Below, in pieces: positions 50,511 through 62,835 of a stretch of 64,000 nt of DNA (its first letter is position 1; each line of letters opens with the position of its first letter). A model generated the notes under the pieces. That model worked only from the letters and a program-made list of their open reading frames with translations. It was not told the DNA's origin and searched no databases. The stretch is from contig NC_081811.1 in NCBI RefSeq assembly GCF_030704535.1, positions 857,501-921,500 on the forward strand, written 5' to 3'. The translations under genes were made by a program, and so were the position numbers. The stretch comes from Vitis vinifera. Its lineage: Eukaryota > Streptophyta > Magnoliopsida > Vitales > Vitaceae.

Positions 50511-53500
50511 TCAATGGAAGAAATTAAAAAAATTCAACAAATATATCAGAGTAGAGGCACATTGTACTTGTACATGGGAAACAGGAGGCAGCAACATCTG
50601 ATAATTTGAGGTGGAAGAGACCCTTTTAACCAAATCCAAAGTGGGAGTTCTTGGTGGTATCATGACGGGGGACAGGTTGCTGACTTTGTAAGGCATGGCT
50701 TTTGACGTCCTTTGTTCCAACAAGGCGGTGGTGGTGGTGGTGATGATGGTGATGATAGTGACAGTGATATGGGGATGAGGAGGACGTTTGGAACCTGGGA
50801 ATTTGAGACATTGAACTATAATGTAGTTGGAAAAAAATTCAATGGTGATAACATTATAGCACAGTGATCAAACTTGCATGATTTATGAAAAAGAATGATT
50901 AAAAAGCAGGTAATCACTTACTCTGGTAGGAACCGAGTCCAGCCATAGCTGAGCCATCACTGCTCCAGGCATAGTTTATTTTGCATCTAAAATGGGTTGG
51001 TGCCTGGCCTGAGTCATGCACAACGAATAGAAACAGTGTTAAATGGTATAGAGATGCATGGTAACTGATAAATCAGGGATCAGGGATCGTTTAACCGTTG
51101 ACTTCAATCCATGGTTCACCAAATTATCATGTGATCCACATCATGGAGCAACTATGATAAATGGCCACAACTTTCCATCATGTCACAAGATGTCCTTTGA
51201 ATAAAAACAAGAGCAACTTTAGATGCTCGTAGGCATTTGTTTGTACAGTTCTGAATCCCTGATAAACAAATGAGGACAATAATGAAAGACTATTTGTTTT
51301 CCTATTTATGACCCAAGCAGCCCCCTGCATTGTGTTCTTAACAGACTGTTCAGTTTCATGCGCTCCCCAATTCAGTAAGGGCATTTTGTATCTCTGAGGA
51401 GCATGTGGAATGCCAGTATCAATAAACTCTATCTACCAGAAGGCTACAATTGGTTGCAAAATCAAGAGAGGAGATATAGGACACCTGGGTTACTAAAATT
51501 CCCAGGAAAAAGCTCGCTTTTGCTTAAATTTCTGAATGCTGAGTGATAAGATTTCGAATTAGTTTGTTGGAACCAGAAAGGAAGTTGCACGAGAAAATAT
51601 AGAAGAAATGCCAACCAGATCAGCCTATTGCCACAAGTGGGAAGCAACATGAACCTTGCATAGCAGCCATCAATAACGACAGATTGTAACATCAGATGGG
51701 ACTGCCTGCTGGCATGCATTACTCGCCAGGTGTTGCTGGCGGGACTCTAAACGACGGAAGTATCAACATCAAACTCCCATCACCGAGTATTCTTGTGCAA
51801 AAGTTTTTAAACTTTTTCCGGGGCACATATTAGACTCTTCAACAGAGTGATGTGCAAGTTTAGACCTGTAAATTTCATTTCTGCTTTTGGCAGATTGAGA
51901 TGAGAGTAAGTTTAGGAGATCTCATATGTGTAATGCTAATCAAGTTTTGAAGACAATTTGATATGTACAACTGAACAAGCATTGTGTGCAAAACTATCAT
52001 CTCCATATGAAACTTATTTTTACATATGTCAAAGATTGGTATAGTTTAGGTTCAGAAGTTAGTTCCATAAACTATAACACCAGGTCAACTCAACTCAACA
52101 GAACTTTATCCTATCTTGCTTCAATACGGAGATAATATTTTGCTAATCACTATTATGACCATTTTACCTGTGCCATAGATAACAACTTTTCTGCTTAGTA
52201 GTCAATACTTCTGCCGTGTTTTTCAGTCTCTCCCTTGCCTTCAACATATTTCACACAATGTGCAATCATCTGTTTCTGCTACAAATGGCCAAACTCTTTG
52301 GCTGGCTTTCTCATATCAATCCCAATGAAAAGTACATTCAACCCATCTAGTATTCCTTCATTCCTGGCTTTCTTGTCTTGACAACATTCAACAACATTAA
52401 ATGCAACTGATATTATAGATAGCTTAAATTTTTTCAGAACTTAAAAACTCCACAAGAACTTATATCCCAACCACTTTAAGATTTGATACACAAATCCTAT
52501 TTGGGCACCCAACTCAATATGGAGCCATGTCCTCTGTTAAATCACAAGCAGTCTCATGTCTATCATCACTGATTCCACTCACATCTTTTGGCCCTTCCTC
52601 TCGTCCCTATATCACCTCTTGCACCAAACTAGTTCTGATGCAATCAAAGAATCAAATCTCCAAGATGACTTTCCCTCATCTTGTTGTTAATTGAGGATAC
52701 CTCTAGCTCCTCGGGAATGCATTCACTTCCTATGACATCTTTTCTTGTATACTCATTGCCAAAATTCTCATCAGGTACACTTATTTAATTGGCATTTCTT
52801 TTCCACTCAACATGTTGCACGAGTTTCACATCATTTTTATAACTATTATAAATATTTGTTGCTTCAGTCTGAAATTTATTACACACCAAACCATACTTCA
52901 AGAGTTATAAATTCACTTTATGGGCAACATCCTCTCAGCCATTCACTCTTTCTACCATCCTTATGGAGAATCAAATTCAAGAAATAATCCCTTATCTAGT
53001 CCTCTAATTGCTAAATAATTATGTATGTGATATATCATATAATAATTATATGATAAGCACTACCATTCTGGTTATAGTGATATAATAAGATATAGATAAT
53101 ACTTCCATATATTGTTCATGTCTTTGCAACAGATATTTTCCTAGTATATCCTTTATCTACCATAGTTTTGGGGTATTATTCTTTAAATTCTGTTCTACTA
53201 TGAGTTTTATGACACTCAGTTTCGTGAATCTTATTAATCCTAGTAATGCAACAGGATATGCAAGTCAACTTATTCATAGTGGAGTCTCTATTCTTGGAAC
53301 CATTTCCTATCTCTGATATGTTGATTCAGTGTTACCTGGAACATGAATTAATGGGCATGTCAAATGGGAACTGGTACACAGTATGCCACTTGCTCAAAAC
53401 GTAGTATAGAAGGCATATTAGCATATCATACAGGAATTAACCAAGTAAAGGACACCACTGCTTATTTCTTATTTATGTTGGCCCATAGATGTATTAAGGT

Positions 53501-56500
53501 CATAACCGCTTTATCCTATTGAATTTGATTTAATTACTTCATTAACACTTTGGGGCAAAAAGGGAACATAAGGGAATGGATAAGAAGGAATTTTTGGATC
53601 TACAACAATAGTCATTCGAACACAGGCATAACACTATGTTACAGATCACATCCAGATCACATATTGCTAAAATATTAGTGAATTGTGTTATGATTTTCGG
53701 CTATCTCATCATAATTAGGAGTGTAGCACCATCTCTTCACACGTCTGCTTTCTGTCTAACACAATTCCACCCACTAGATTCTGTAAATCAAGTATATGTG
53801 ACAAGCAGAACACAACAACCGACCATGGGACCATGTAATTGATTAGAATCATTTGATTATCGACTTAAGTAAAACTTATTTAGCCGCCACCGCCATCATC
53901 TGTAGCAACATTAGAGAATTTTATCTTTCTTCGTTTTTTTTCTTAAGTTGGTACATGATTGTCACCCTTTTCTATCATATCATAAATTCCTACAAGATAT
54001 AAAAACAAAAAATACAAAATTAATTTAGATTCTCTAAGTTAAATCTTTGGATAGTCAGGTATTGTTCAATAAAACAGGGTATATTTTATGATGGCAACAG
54101 TTCTCAATATTATATTAGTTCCTAAAGTACAACTGTAGTTTCATGAACTTACAAAACTTACCGCAAAAAATTGTCTCATGGATCTTGACAGAGCATCAAC
54201 AGCTTCTTGACAAGACAACTTTCCACTTGCTCAATTCACCATCTCAAAGCATATCAACCTCCTGTTGTGTAAGTGCTGAGGCAGATGAACAACTATGTTA
54301 GCTATTTCATAGTGAACAATCCCATATGGTCATAAACATGAAGACAAAAGACAAGTATTGACACTTAGACAAATATGTTTTTTACAAATATGTGTTTGTG
54401 TGTGAACTGCCAACATCTCAAAACACTAATGTGTGTGTGTGAATTGCCAGCTTCTCAAGACACTAACTAATTATAGAATGCAAAACAGGGCAGTAGGTAA
54501 TTTAGAGAAAAAACTATCACAATCAGCGCATTCTGTACATGTGAAGCCACATCCGGAGTACATAACTGTCCTTCACCCGTAATGATGGATGGAAAAGTAT
54601 TTCCTGCAGTAGTTCACTATTTCTTTGATCCATATTAGAGTATTGAGTATGAGTTGGCTTTTTATGAATATAAATAAAGACCAACACATAAGGTTATAAA
54701 AGCCTTTGTCAATTTGAAATATGAGCCAATTTCTAAGATCTCACATGCATAATGCTGATAACTTTAAACTAGTCAATGTGGCATTCTGTTGCAAATATGA
54801 GAAATAATAATAATAACAAACATCATCCTAAGATAATATGAAGCTTTGTAAATTTTAAGATTGTTCTATATGCTCTAAAGTTCTCAAGCATTTCAGTTTG
54901 GAGTATATGAATTTAAATTCTAGAATGGTAAACAAAGCAACTCAACTCAACAGAGACTTATCCCTAACATTCTATAAGCTCTAAAGTTTTCAAGCATTTC
55001 AGTTTTGAGTATATGAATTTAAGTTCCAAAATAGTAAACAAAGCAGCTCAACTCAACAGAGACTTATCCCAAACTTTTGGTACCTGCTATATTAGTCTTC
55101 TCATGCAACCCACTCTATTTAGGGCTATTAAGTCATAATCCATCATGTTGTTTCTTGCTACCACTTCCACATTCTCTTCATCTTCTCCTTGCAGTAATGT
55201 CATTCATTATTGGTTTTTGGTGCACATGACCAAACCATCTCAATCTAATCTCTCACCTTGTTGCCAATTAGTTCTACTTACAATGACATAGTCCTCACAA
55301 ATGTATCCATTTCTTATTACAATCCCCTTTTGTCATTCCACTCACCCATTCATATTTCCTCAGCCTATCAACACCCAGTTCATGTATGTGGTGTTTATTC
55401 AAATGATACATTTTGATAAAACTGGTGTCTGCAATTGATCAGTTGGAAAACCATAACACACAGGCAAGTCTCATAAAGCCAAAGAGGGGTAGTGGGAACA
55501 AGAAAGAGGCTACTAAAGGGAAAGTCTAAAGAAGATAACATCCAATAAGTCACCATATAAAGAACCTTTTTCTTTTACTCGGTTTATAATTTATCTGACC
55601 AGCCTGATCAACCCATCAGTTCTAGTGGCCCAATTCATCAATCCATTTTTTGGATTAAAGTGACTAATGAAATGGGTGAGAAAACAATGATGGAAATCCA
55701 TTTCCAAGGTTAAAATGTTCTGATGCAGTTCACCGTTTTCTTAACTTACAAAGCTGGACAACTACCGATTAAGGCCATGGAAGAATTTCACTCTCCAAAA
55801 AATGATATATTTGGCAGACTGCAAACATCGAGACAACTTCTACCATAACAGTCATGGTTATTTCATCTCCATTGTATTAAAAAGGAAACAAAAGAAGAGA
55901 CACATATGTTGTATATTTTTCCTTTTCACTAATATAGGATGAAAATAAAATCAAGATGTATATGATAGAGGGTTTTGAGGAAGATTTTTCTTTATAGGCA
56001 AGAAAAAAGTTGAAGTAGCATGTATTAATATCGAATGCAACTTACCAAACATAAGAACATACACATGATTAGTATATAATTGGAATACATGCAAACCATG
56101 TATGATGAAATCACTTCACTCACACTCAACATGTCATATATAATTCCAAACATCTTAAATAGTTTTCAACAATCTAGCTACAATTTCAGTCAGATTATCT
56201 TTACTTGTTTCACCACATCAATGTAATCCTGTTCAATTGATTGTTAGGAAGTTGACAAAAATATGCAGCTCTTTCAAATTCAGTAAATACAAAAATTTGG
56301 CATCCAAAGCTCAAGCCTCAGCTTGGTTGAGCTGACCTCGGTTATGACCTATAAGCATCTTCTCATTTCTCATTTCAGCAAATTTAAGTCCAACAATCAC
56401 TACCCAATTCTGTAACAAAATACACCAAAATTTTGGTGTAATCTAGATGAAAAGCAAGTCCATGACCCAATAATTCTTATACTCTAATAAAATGCACCAA

Positions 56501-56841
56501 AGATTTGGTCATTTAGATACTGACATTCATTGACAATGAACAATACTTCATTTAACAACATTCACTCTACAAAAACTACCTATGATTAATCTAGATAACA
56601 GGCAAGCCCATGACCCTTTTTCCAAGTACCCAAACCTTAAACCCTAAACCCAATAATTCTATACTGTAGCCATGAAAATCAATGTTTGTATAAGCAAAAT
56701 AGAAGAGGAATGAGGAAGATCATGACATACCCATGTGTCAAATGTGCTGAGGAAAAGGAAATAGTGGCAAATCCGTGCATGAGTTTCAACCAATTTTAAA
56801 GGGCAAATCACTGAAATCTCACAAGCTTGTTTTGGAAACAT
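50511..56841 (-). CDS. Unidentified spliced gene or pseudogene, incompletely resolved
   Basis: Two pieces look like true exons. One ends at 54162 and reads GKLSCQEAVDALSRSMRQFFA before a GTAAGT donor. The next, 51003-50922, starts after a CAG acceptor and reads APTHFRCKINYAW then SSDGSAMAGLGSYQ before GTAAGT; the phase between them is exact. A last exon starting at 50794 or 50815 keeps frame to a stop at 50511 (containing AMPYKVSNLSPVMIPPRTPT). A further candidate starts at 54603 (NTFPSIITGEGQLCTPDVA), and a first exon may begin with the ATG at 56841, ending in ACATGG before GTATGT. I could not join the upstream pieces in one frame: a stop lies just before the GKLSC segment unless an inner acceptor is used. 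I do not recognise the family. It may be a decayed gene. Confidence 0.3.
54864..55074. repeat. 106-base direct tandem duplication
   Basis: Copies start at 54864 and 54970 with TTCTATA and both run through 'gctctaaagtt', 'caagcatttcagttt', 'gagtatatgaattta' and 'ctcaactcaacagagactt'. They differ at roughly ten positions. A shorter relative of the last part occurs at about 52084-52112. Confidence 0.8.
55120..55420 (-). mobile_element. Degenerate LINE reverse-transcriptase 3' fragment
   Basis: The minus strand near 55248-55218 reads RLRWFGHVHQ, the near-C-terminal signature of a common plant LINE polyprotein. Just upstream in another frame is LIGNKVRD, matching the normally contiguous sequence, so a frameshift has occurred. 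The 'actcaactcaacagagacttatccc' words at 54940-55070 resemble the known 3' tail of the same family. It is non-functional. Confidence 0.55.
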
Positions 56842-59185
56842 GGTTTTGATCTGAGAGAGCGCGCCAGCTTAGGGAATACCTCAAAACGCTGTCGTTTCGG
56901 TTCCACTTCCTCGGTCTTTCGTCACTTCTGTGATGAGTTCATCATGGTAAAGGGTTTGAAATATAAGGACTTAAGGCAGGAAAAAAGAAATCCCATTTGT
57001 TTTTAACAAAATTCTAAAATAGTTCAAAAAGTATTATAAAAAAATATTAAAAATAAAAATATTAATTTATTTCAAGAGTAAATATACTTGGTTTTCATTA
57101 AAAATATTTATAATATATAAAATATTATGAATTTAAATTTTTTTTTTCTCTAAGAGATTAAGGGCCTTTTTTAGAGCAATGATAGCAATATTATTTTTAG
57201 TCAACAACATTTTATCTCTAACACTATTTATTTGGATATAAAAAATGTACATCAATAGATTTTTTGAAAAACTTATGTACTACCAATACTAATTCAACAA
57301 CTATTTCAAATCATTCTTAATATTTTTAAAAGTAATACCTGGTTCTTTATATTAGAAAGTATTTTATGATGCTTATAAATTGGAATATAAATGAGTATGG
57401 ACAAATAAGTATTTTTGACATATGCAATGCAATTTGATTGTTTTATACCTTGACTGTTATCATATATCTTATATTATATTATCATTTATTTGTAATCTTG
57501 TTTAATTACCAAAATTTCATCGTACACTTAAAATCACGATAGCGTCAAATGTTTCCATTGTCTAGAAACTTTTCTTGTGTTGGAAGATAACAAAATTATT
57601 TTGGAATCTTTGATTTAGGTAGGTCCTTGAATGGAAAGTACAACCCAACCAAATCAAATCAACATGGGCCTTCATTTGGGTTGATGTTTTTGTCTTCAAC
57701 CTAACAGGTCAATCACAAGTAATAGGTTCTGAACAAATTTCATTTAGGAAAAAAGTACAGCAATTACAGAACATGTATGTTAGACCAATGGCAACCTTTT
57801 GCAGAACCATCTTCATCAATATCCCAAGATTGCACACACAAATGAAACTTTCAGAATAGACCCAAGTGCAGGGACACAGAGCATAGTTCCACCTCAACAC
57901 AGTGACTCTTACCACCTTTTCATATGCCTCTTTTCCCCTATATCTCTCTGCAGGCCATCTATATTCTATACCAACACAAAAAAATGGCATTGATGTCATG
58001 AGAAAAACTTGGTTGATCTTGTTTCAAAATCAAGCTAATCTTTTTTACATCTGGAACTAACACTGACCTACACTGAATCCTAAGCATTCGCAAGTTCAGA
58101 CTTACTTCTTGAGTCAATACCAAATCACAGGACAAGCAAATTTTTTTTTTTTTATATGGTTCCAAGTCATACTGGATCCCGAACCAACAACATTGAGCAT
58201 ATTTCTAGACCGACACCAAATCCTAAGCATACATCATTTCAGACTTACTTCTTAAGCTAATACCAATCCCGAGACTATTTAATTCTTAGGAATATTTTTT
58301 TGAGGCCAATATTAAATCTCAAGCACACCCCACACCAAATCTCGAGCTTTACCTAGCATTGCCAACCATTGATTTAGCCATTGTGACAGAAGGGGTTACA
58401 AGAATTACCAAAATGATTGATGTGGACAAAGATGTGACAAGGAAAAATCTTGATTGCCACCCACCTTCACATCATCAAATTCATCACCGACCATCTTTCA
58501 TTCTTTGTCTTGTTGAAACCTAAGATGACAAAGGAGGAAAAAAAAAATCTTCATATGGCTTTCACTTCATAAAGGACAACTGAAAGCAAAAATATCCAAC
58601 CGACCAAGTTAACAACCATTTGCTACTGGGTTCCAGAAGCTTCAATTTATTGTGGTTTCTAGGCTCTTGAAACTTGCAGCCACTCTTTCTCAAGTTCAGC
58701 AGGTTCTGAACAACGTACGAATTGTTTTAGGCCAAAGATAAATAATCATAGTCAATGAATTTGATGCAGAGAGTAGTGGGTTTCGATGGGGAAGAAAACA
58801 AGAACCTCAGACAAATTATGATGGGAACTTCCACAAACTCTGTTCAAGCAATTCCTGCAACTTAGAGGAATTGAAAAGAGGAGTGTACAAGAAAGAAAAA
58901 AAGGGAGAGTGAAAGAAAATTTAGAAGAAAAAATACAAGAGTTAGAACAGTAGGACTAATATTTGGTGAGGATACACTGCTTGGTAATCCTCGTATCCTG
59001 TCAATAGAGAGAAACCCAGATGAAAGTTATGGTCTAATGACACTTGCAGGGTTACAAAATGAGACAGGGATTAACCAAACAACTAGAGAAAACCTCCTAC
59101 CAAAAGAAACAGCCATTGAAGTGAAGTAAAAAGGCAACTGATGCAGAAAACTGGGGGTGGAAGACTATTGATGCAGAATGGGCTC
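56842..59185. other. Gene-free region, including the 3' flank of the heat shock factor
   Basis: AT-rich sequence with no convincing exon on either strand. The minus strand at 56900-56880 has an AAACGACAGCGTTTTGA box, a motif common in plant promoters. The part nearest the heat shock factor stop codon (about 58950-59185) is probably its 3' untranslated region. Internal repeats at 58070-58340 are listed separately. Confidence 0.45.
58070..58340. repeat. Degenerate direct repeats
   Basis: Two blocks starting near 58076 and 58218 both read 'atcctaagcat', about ten variable bases, then 'ttcagacttacttctt' and 'aataccaat'. A third, shorter echo ('aaatctcaagcac', 'caaatctcgagc') follows at 58313-58350. 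The period is about 140 bases. Confidence 0.55.
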
Positions 59186-61012
59186 CTACTGTGGGCTGGA
59201 GCCCAGGTAACCAAATCTGCCAGCCAGGACATTCACATCTTCTTCTTCTTCCTCTCCTTCAGCACCAGGTAGGCTTGATGGACAGCCAAATCTCTCATTC
59301 AATAGTTCTTCCCAGAACCCCTCATCAAGTTCTTTATCTTCACTTTCAGGAGGGTCTAGCTCTTCATGATCCTCTAGCTCCTTTCTTGGTCTACCCAACC
59401 CTTGCATTTCAAAAGCAAGTGCCTCTAGCTCTGAAACTTCAAAGCCATTTCCTTCTGTGAAATGTAGAGGCTCAATCTTAATGGGGTTCCTCAATCCATT
59501 GCCATGGCTGGATTCAGTGCCTCCAGCTCCACTAGTCCCTTGATCAATAGGCCTTCTTCTCTTCTTACTAATGGCTTCTACAATCTCCTTTCTCCTCTCC
59601 TTCTGCTGGACTAACTGCTGAATAAAGGCAGGGTTCTGCATTGCTCTTGCCAAGAAATTCATCATCTGTTGCTGCTTTATCTCTGTCCCTTGTAGCCTTT
59701 GCTCCATTGCTTGGAGTGTGATTCTAGTATTCTGCTGCTGCTGCCTGAGCTTAACCAATTCCATCATCAGAACATGCTTGTCACGCTGCAATCGATCGAC
59801 TTCTCCATCCAGTCCAAACCTTCCTACTTCAACACAAGGATCCAAAGCTTGATGTGGGGGAGGAGCCTGAGAAGGTGTCTTTCTTCTCCTGATGTTCTTA
59901 AGGAGATGTCTTTGACCCCTGATGAATCCTTCATTTGCAAACTCCCATCTGTCCGGATCAATCTTTCTAAAACCCTGTAGAGATCAAATTCCATATTTAG
60001 GATGAAATTTCAAGAACCAGTGGATAGATACTTCACATCGACCCATCAAAGGATTTCAGGCACTTGATTTAGCATTCCTGCTCCTGATCAGAGATTGGGA
60101 GAAGTGCATTTATTTATTTTATGCCCTTTCTGCATCAGATTTCAAGTTGGGGAATGGACCCACTTCCAGAAGCAACCATTGATTAAAAAATTCATTCAAG
60201 AACGGATAGAGCCACTCCATAAAAGAAGTTACTAGAAGAAACAATGGATCTGTTATTTTATACTGAAAAATCAGGAATCCAGAAACTAAATATAATTAGA
60301 ACTTTTATTTTATTCTGAAAACCCTACAGAGAACTACTCATAGCTTCATATCAGCAGTTTTTACTGAAAAGGGGAAAAAAACCAGTGAAGGTTCTAATTT
60401 TCATGGCTCTGTTACACCAAAAACCCATTAAAATAATTACACAAATGAAATTTAGCAAAGAAAATGACACTGGAGAAGGGATACAAAACTCATTCCACCC
60501 AAGAAAGCAAACAGAAAAACTACAGAATTTATAATAATTCCATAAGCGTGCAGAAATTTGGGATTTCAACAACCCAAATGAAAATTTTAACTAAAAAAAT
60601 GATTTAGGGAATTTCTCATGATTCAGTAAGCATACAGAGATGTGGGATTTCAAGAATCCAAGGGAATTCTCATCTGATATCCCTGGAATTAGATTTTGTT
60701 GAAGCTAATACTTACATAAGTGTTGAGCTGCCTGACAAAGCTTGAGAAATTATTGTGCTTGAAGTTTTTGGGGAGGAGATTGGTGGAGAAGGCATGGGGG
60801 TCCCATACAACAAAGCTGCTACCTGCTCTGCTCCAAGAGACCACATGATCGCTTGCTGGGTCATCCACAATGTCAAATGTCTTTGTAAGAAATGGCGGAG
60901 GACCCGCATCATGAAGCCCCTCAACCGGCTGTGGCACTACCGGTGGCTCACCGGACTGGGGGGAGGAACTCGATCCTGGAAACTCCTCCTTCACAGGGTA
61001 CATCGGATTCAT
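59186..61012 (-). CDS. Class A heat shock transcription factor (HSFA2/A6/A7 clade, complete)
   Basis: Binds heat shock elements as a trimer and activates chaperone and stress genes. Exon 1 (61012-60716) and exon 2 (59974-59186) join in phase to 361 residues. The DNA-binding domain spans about residues 37-131 ([16 protein letters not shown] to KNIRRRK), and the single intron falls after RQLNTY, its conserved place in plant HSFs. A coiled HR-A/B region (about 158-215) has the long insert typical of class A. It is followed by the nuclear signal SKKRRRPID, an AHA activation motif [13 protein letters not shown] and a C-terminal export-type motif [12 protein letters not shown]. All expected parts are intact. 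The N-terminal [10 protein letters not shown] and [19 protein letters not shown] resemble HSFA6b most, but A2 and A7 are close. Confidence 0.95.
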
Positions 61013-61410
61013 GATTAAAAATCAATGGGTCTCGATTCTTTCCTCGAAATTATACGTGAGTAGCCGATACAGAGCCTAATCCGAACGTGGGATTAGCCGG
61101 AAAAACAGAGTCCATACACCCAAAAAAAAAAAAAAAACAGTATTATACAGTGAAATAAAACAGAATTCTAGATGATAAGAAGGAGACACAGTGCCCCCAA
61201 TGAACTATTTCAAAAAAATTTCAAAAAATTTGGACAAAGTGAAAGTGAGATTGAGAATCAGATGAAGAGAGAAAGTAAGAGTTTGGATTATTCTTTTGCT
61301 CCACACAAAGCTTTCCTCATTAGGAAGGTAGTTGAAGCCGTTATGGAGTTGGTGGTGGCACTCCATGGACAAAGGAGCCGAGGAAGTGGTGTTTAGGCCT
61401 ATTAATAGAG

Positions 61411-61505
61411 TCTAGAAAAATCGAAAGTTCTAGAGGTTTGAGGGTTTTCTCCGTTTCTTGAGAGAGAGAGAGAGAGAGGCCGGTGGTCCATGGAAAGTTC
61501 TGGAA
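61411..61505 (-). promoter_or_regulatory. Heat shock elements upstream of the HSF gene
   Basis: A perfect three-unit element GAA-nn-TTC-nn-GAA occupies 61493-61505. A second, nearly perfect one (GAA-ag-TTC-ta-GAg) lies at 61423-61435, with a further half-site (TCtaGAA) at 61411-61417. They lie about 400-490 bases upstream of the start codon and on either side of a (GA)n run at 61460-61478 that looks like leader or core promoter. They suggest auto- or cross-regulation by HSFs. Confidence 0.7.
61460..61478. repeat. (GA)n microsatellite
   Basis: Nineteen bases of pure GA repeat between the two heat shock elements; on the HSF transcript strand it is a CT run, common near plant transcription starts. 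Confidence 0.85.
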
Positions 61506-62218
61506 TGTGGGGGACTTGGGATGGTGTGGTATGGTAGAGGCATGGTGTGGGCCCCACACGTATTAAAAAGAGGTGGATTTAAGGTCTATCAAAGGTTTTT
61601 GGACAATTTTTTTAATAGGTGCCCTTCGTTTTGAGCCCACTAATAATTGGATGACATCATTGACAACATCCACTAGGTTTAGCTAGAGTCACAAAAAACT
61701 GAGTCTAAGTTGGCCATTTCTTTTCTTTTTTGGTGGGGATTTTCTAAATTATGGTCTTGTTGAAACCTAAAAGGCCTTAGAAAATGACACCCCAAATATA
61801 TTTCAAAATCCAATAATTAAAATCAAACAAATATTTCCCTTAAAGTCCATCTCATTTCACCAATTCCATTTGCTCCAAGTTCATTGGGTGAGTGGTCTTC
61901 AAAGCTTCCTCGTCATATGGTGCCTTTCACTTCCTGAAAATATCTCAAAAGTTGAAATGTTACTTAGTTTTCGACGTGAACTTTACATATTTGCAAATTA
62001 GACCCGATGTGAGCTGTAAGTGTTACCGACACAAAAAAAATCAATGAGCATCTTTTGGGATTTGCTCGTTTCATATCACTAGAGAGAAAATAGTCCGAGG
62101 ACACACCCGCCGCTTGTTTTTTAAATCATTCAATGGGTCCAAAAGGCTGATTTTATTAAATCAATTTCCTCAATTTTCTTTTTTATTACACACTGTACGG
62201 ACAAATTTCAACTGTATT

Positions 62219-62724
62219 ACGTGTCGATTGCTCGGAAACAATGCCGGACAGGTGGGGGTTTTCTACTGGCTGCAGCAAATATTTGAAACTCCCGCTGAGT
62301 CAGAGTACAGCGAACTCTTACGTGTCAAGCTGTGTTGGACAGGTGGATAGTTGTCATTGGCCACTGTAGTATGAAATGCCCCCCGCCGAAATGCAACGTG
62401 TCAAGTTGTTTCAACTTTCGGACACGTGGGGGATCTGTAGGCATGCTGCGATACAAGAAACTCGGTCCGAAAACCGTACTGTGGCCGTTCCGAAACCGTT
62501 ACGTGTCGAGCGATTGTTCGGACGGGTGGGATTCTATCATTGGACCAATGGTTCCGAAATACAGTTGGTGGCACAGTGGAAGTATTACGTGTCGAGTTGT
62601 TATACAGCATGGGACAGGTGGAAGTCTCCCATTGGTTAATAGTGTACTGAACGGCGATAGTATCGAAACTGTTACGTGTCAAGATAATTCAGGGTATTCT
62701 GGAAACGTGGAGGATTCTCATTGG
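62219..62724. promoter_or_regulatory. Six-module array of ACGTGTC plus inverted ER-stress-element-like boxes
   Basis: ACGTGTC starts at 62219, 62320, 62396, 62501, 62587 and 62674, always in the same orientation and mostly continuing as ACGTGTCRAG. About 16-32 bases later each has GGTGG or CGTGG, then exactly nine bases, then ATTGG: GGTGG 62251/ACTGG 62265; GGTGG 62342/ATTGG 62356; CGTGG 62425 (box lost); GGTGG 62525/ATTGG 62539; GGTGG 62617/ATTGG 62631; CGTGG 62706/ATTGG 62720. Read on the other strand the last is a perfect CCAAT-N9-CCACG element. The nine-base spacers differ from unit to unit. It lies between the heat shock factor and the divergent gene at 63875. Confidence 0.75.
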
Positions 62725-62835
62725 CTTCTGTAAAACGATAAATGGTGCTCAGACTTACAGGAAAAAGAATTATATGAACTAAGTAAGTAAGATTACTATT
62801 ATTATTATAAATATTAAAATAATCTTTGAACAGTG

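Noticed and set aside
57709..57999. 96-codon minus-strand frame right of the unidentified gene
   Set aside because: Cysteine-rich but without recognisable motif or promoter; likely chance in AT-rich flank.
62332..62733. Overlapping open frames across the promoter array on both strands
   Set aside because: They follow from the higher GC content of the array; no start context, domain or codon pattern, and the repeated boxes explain the sequence better.
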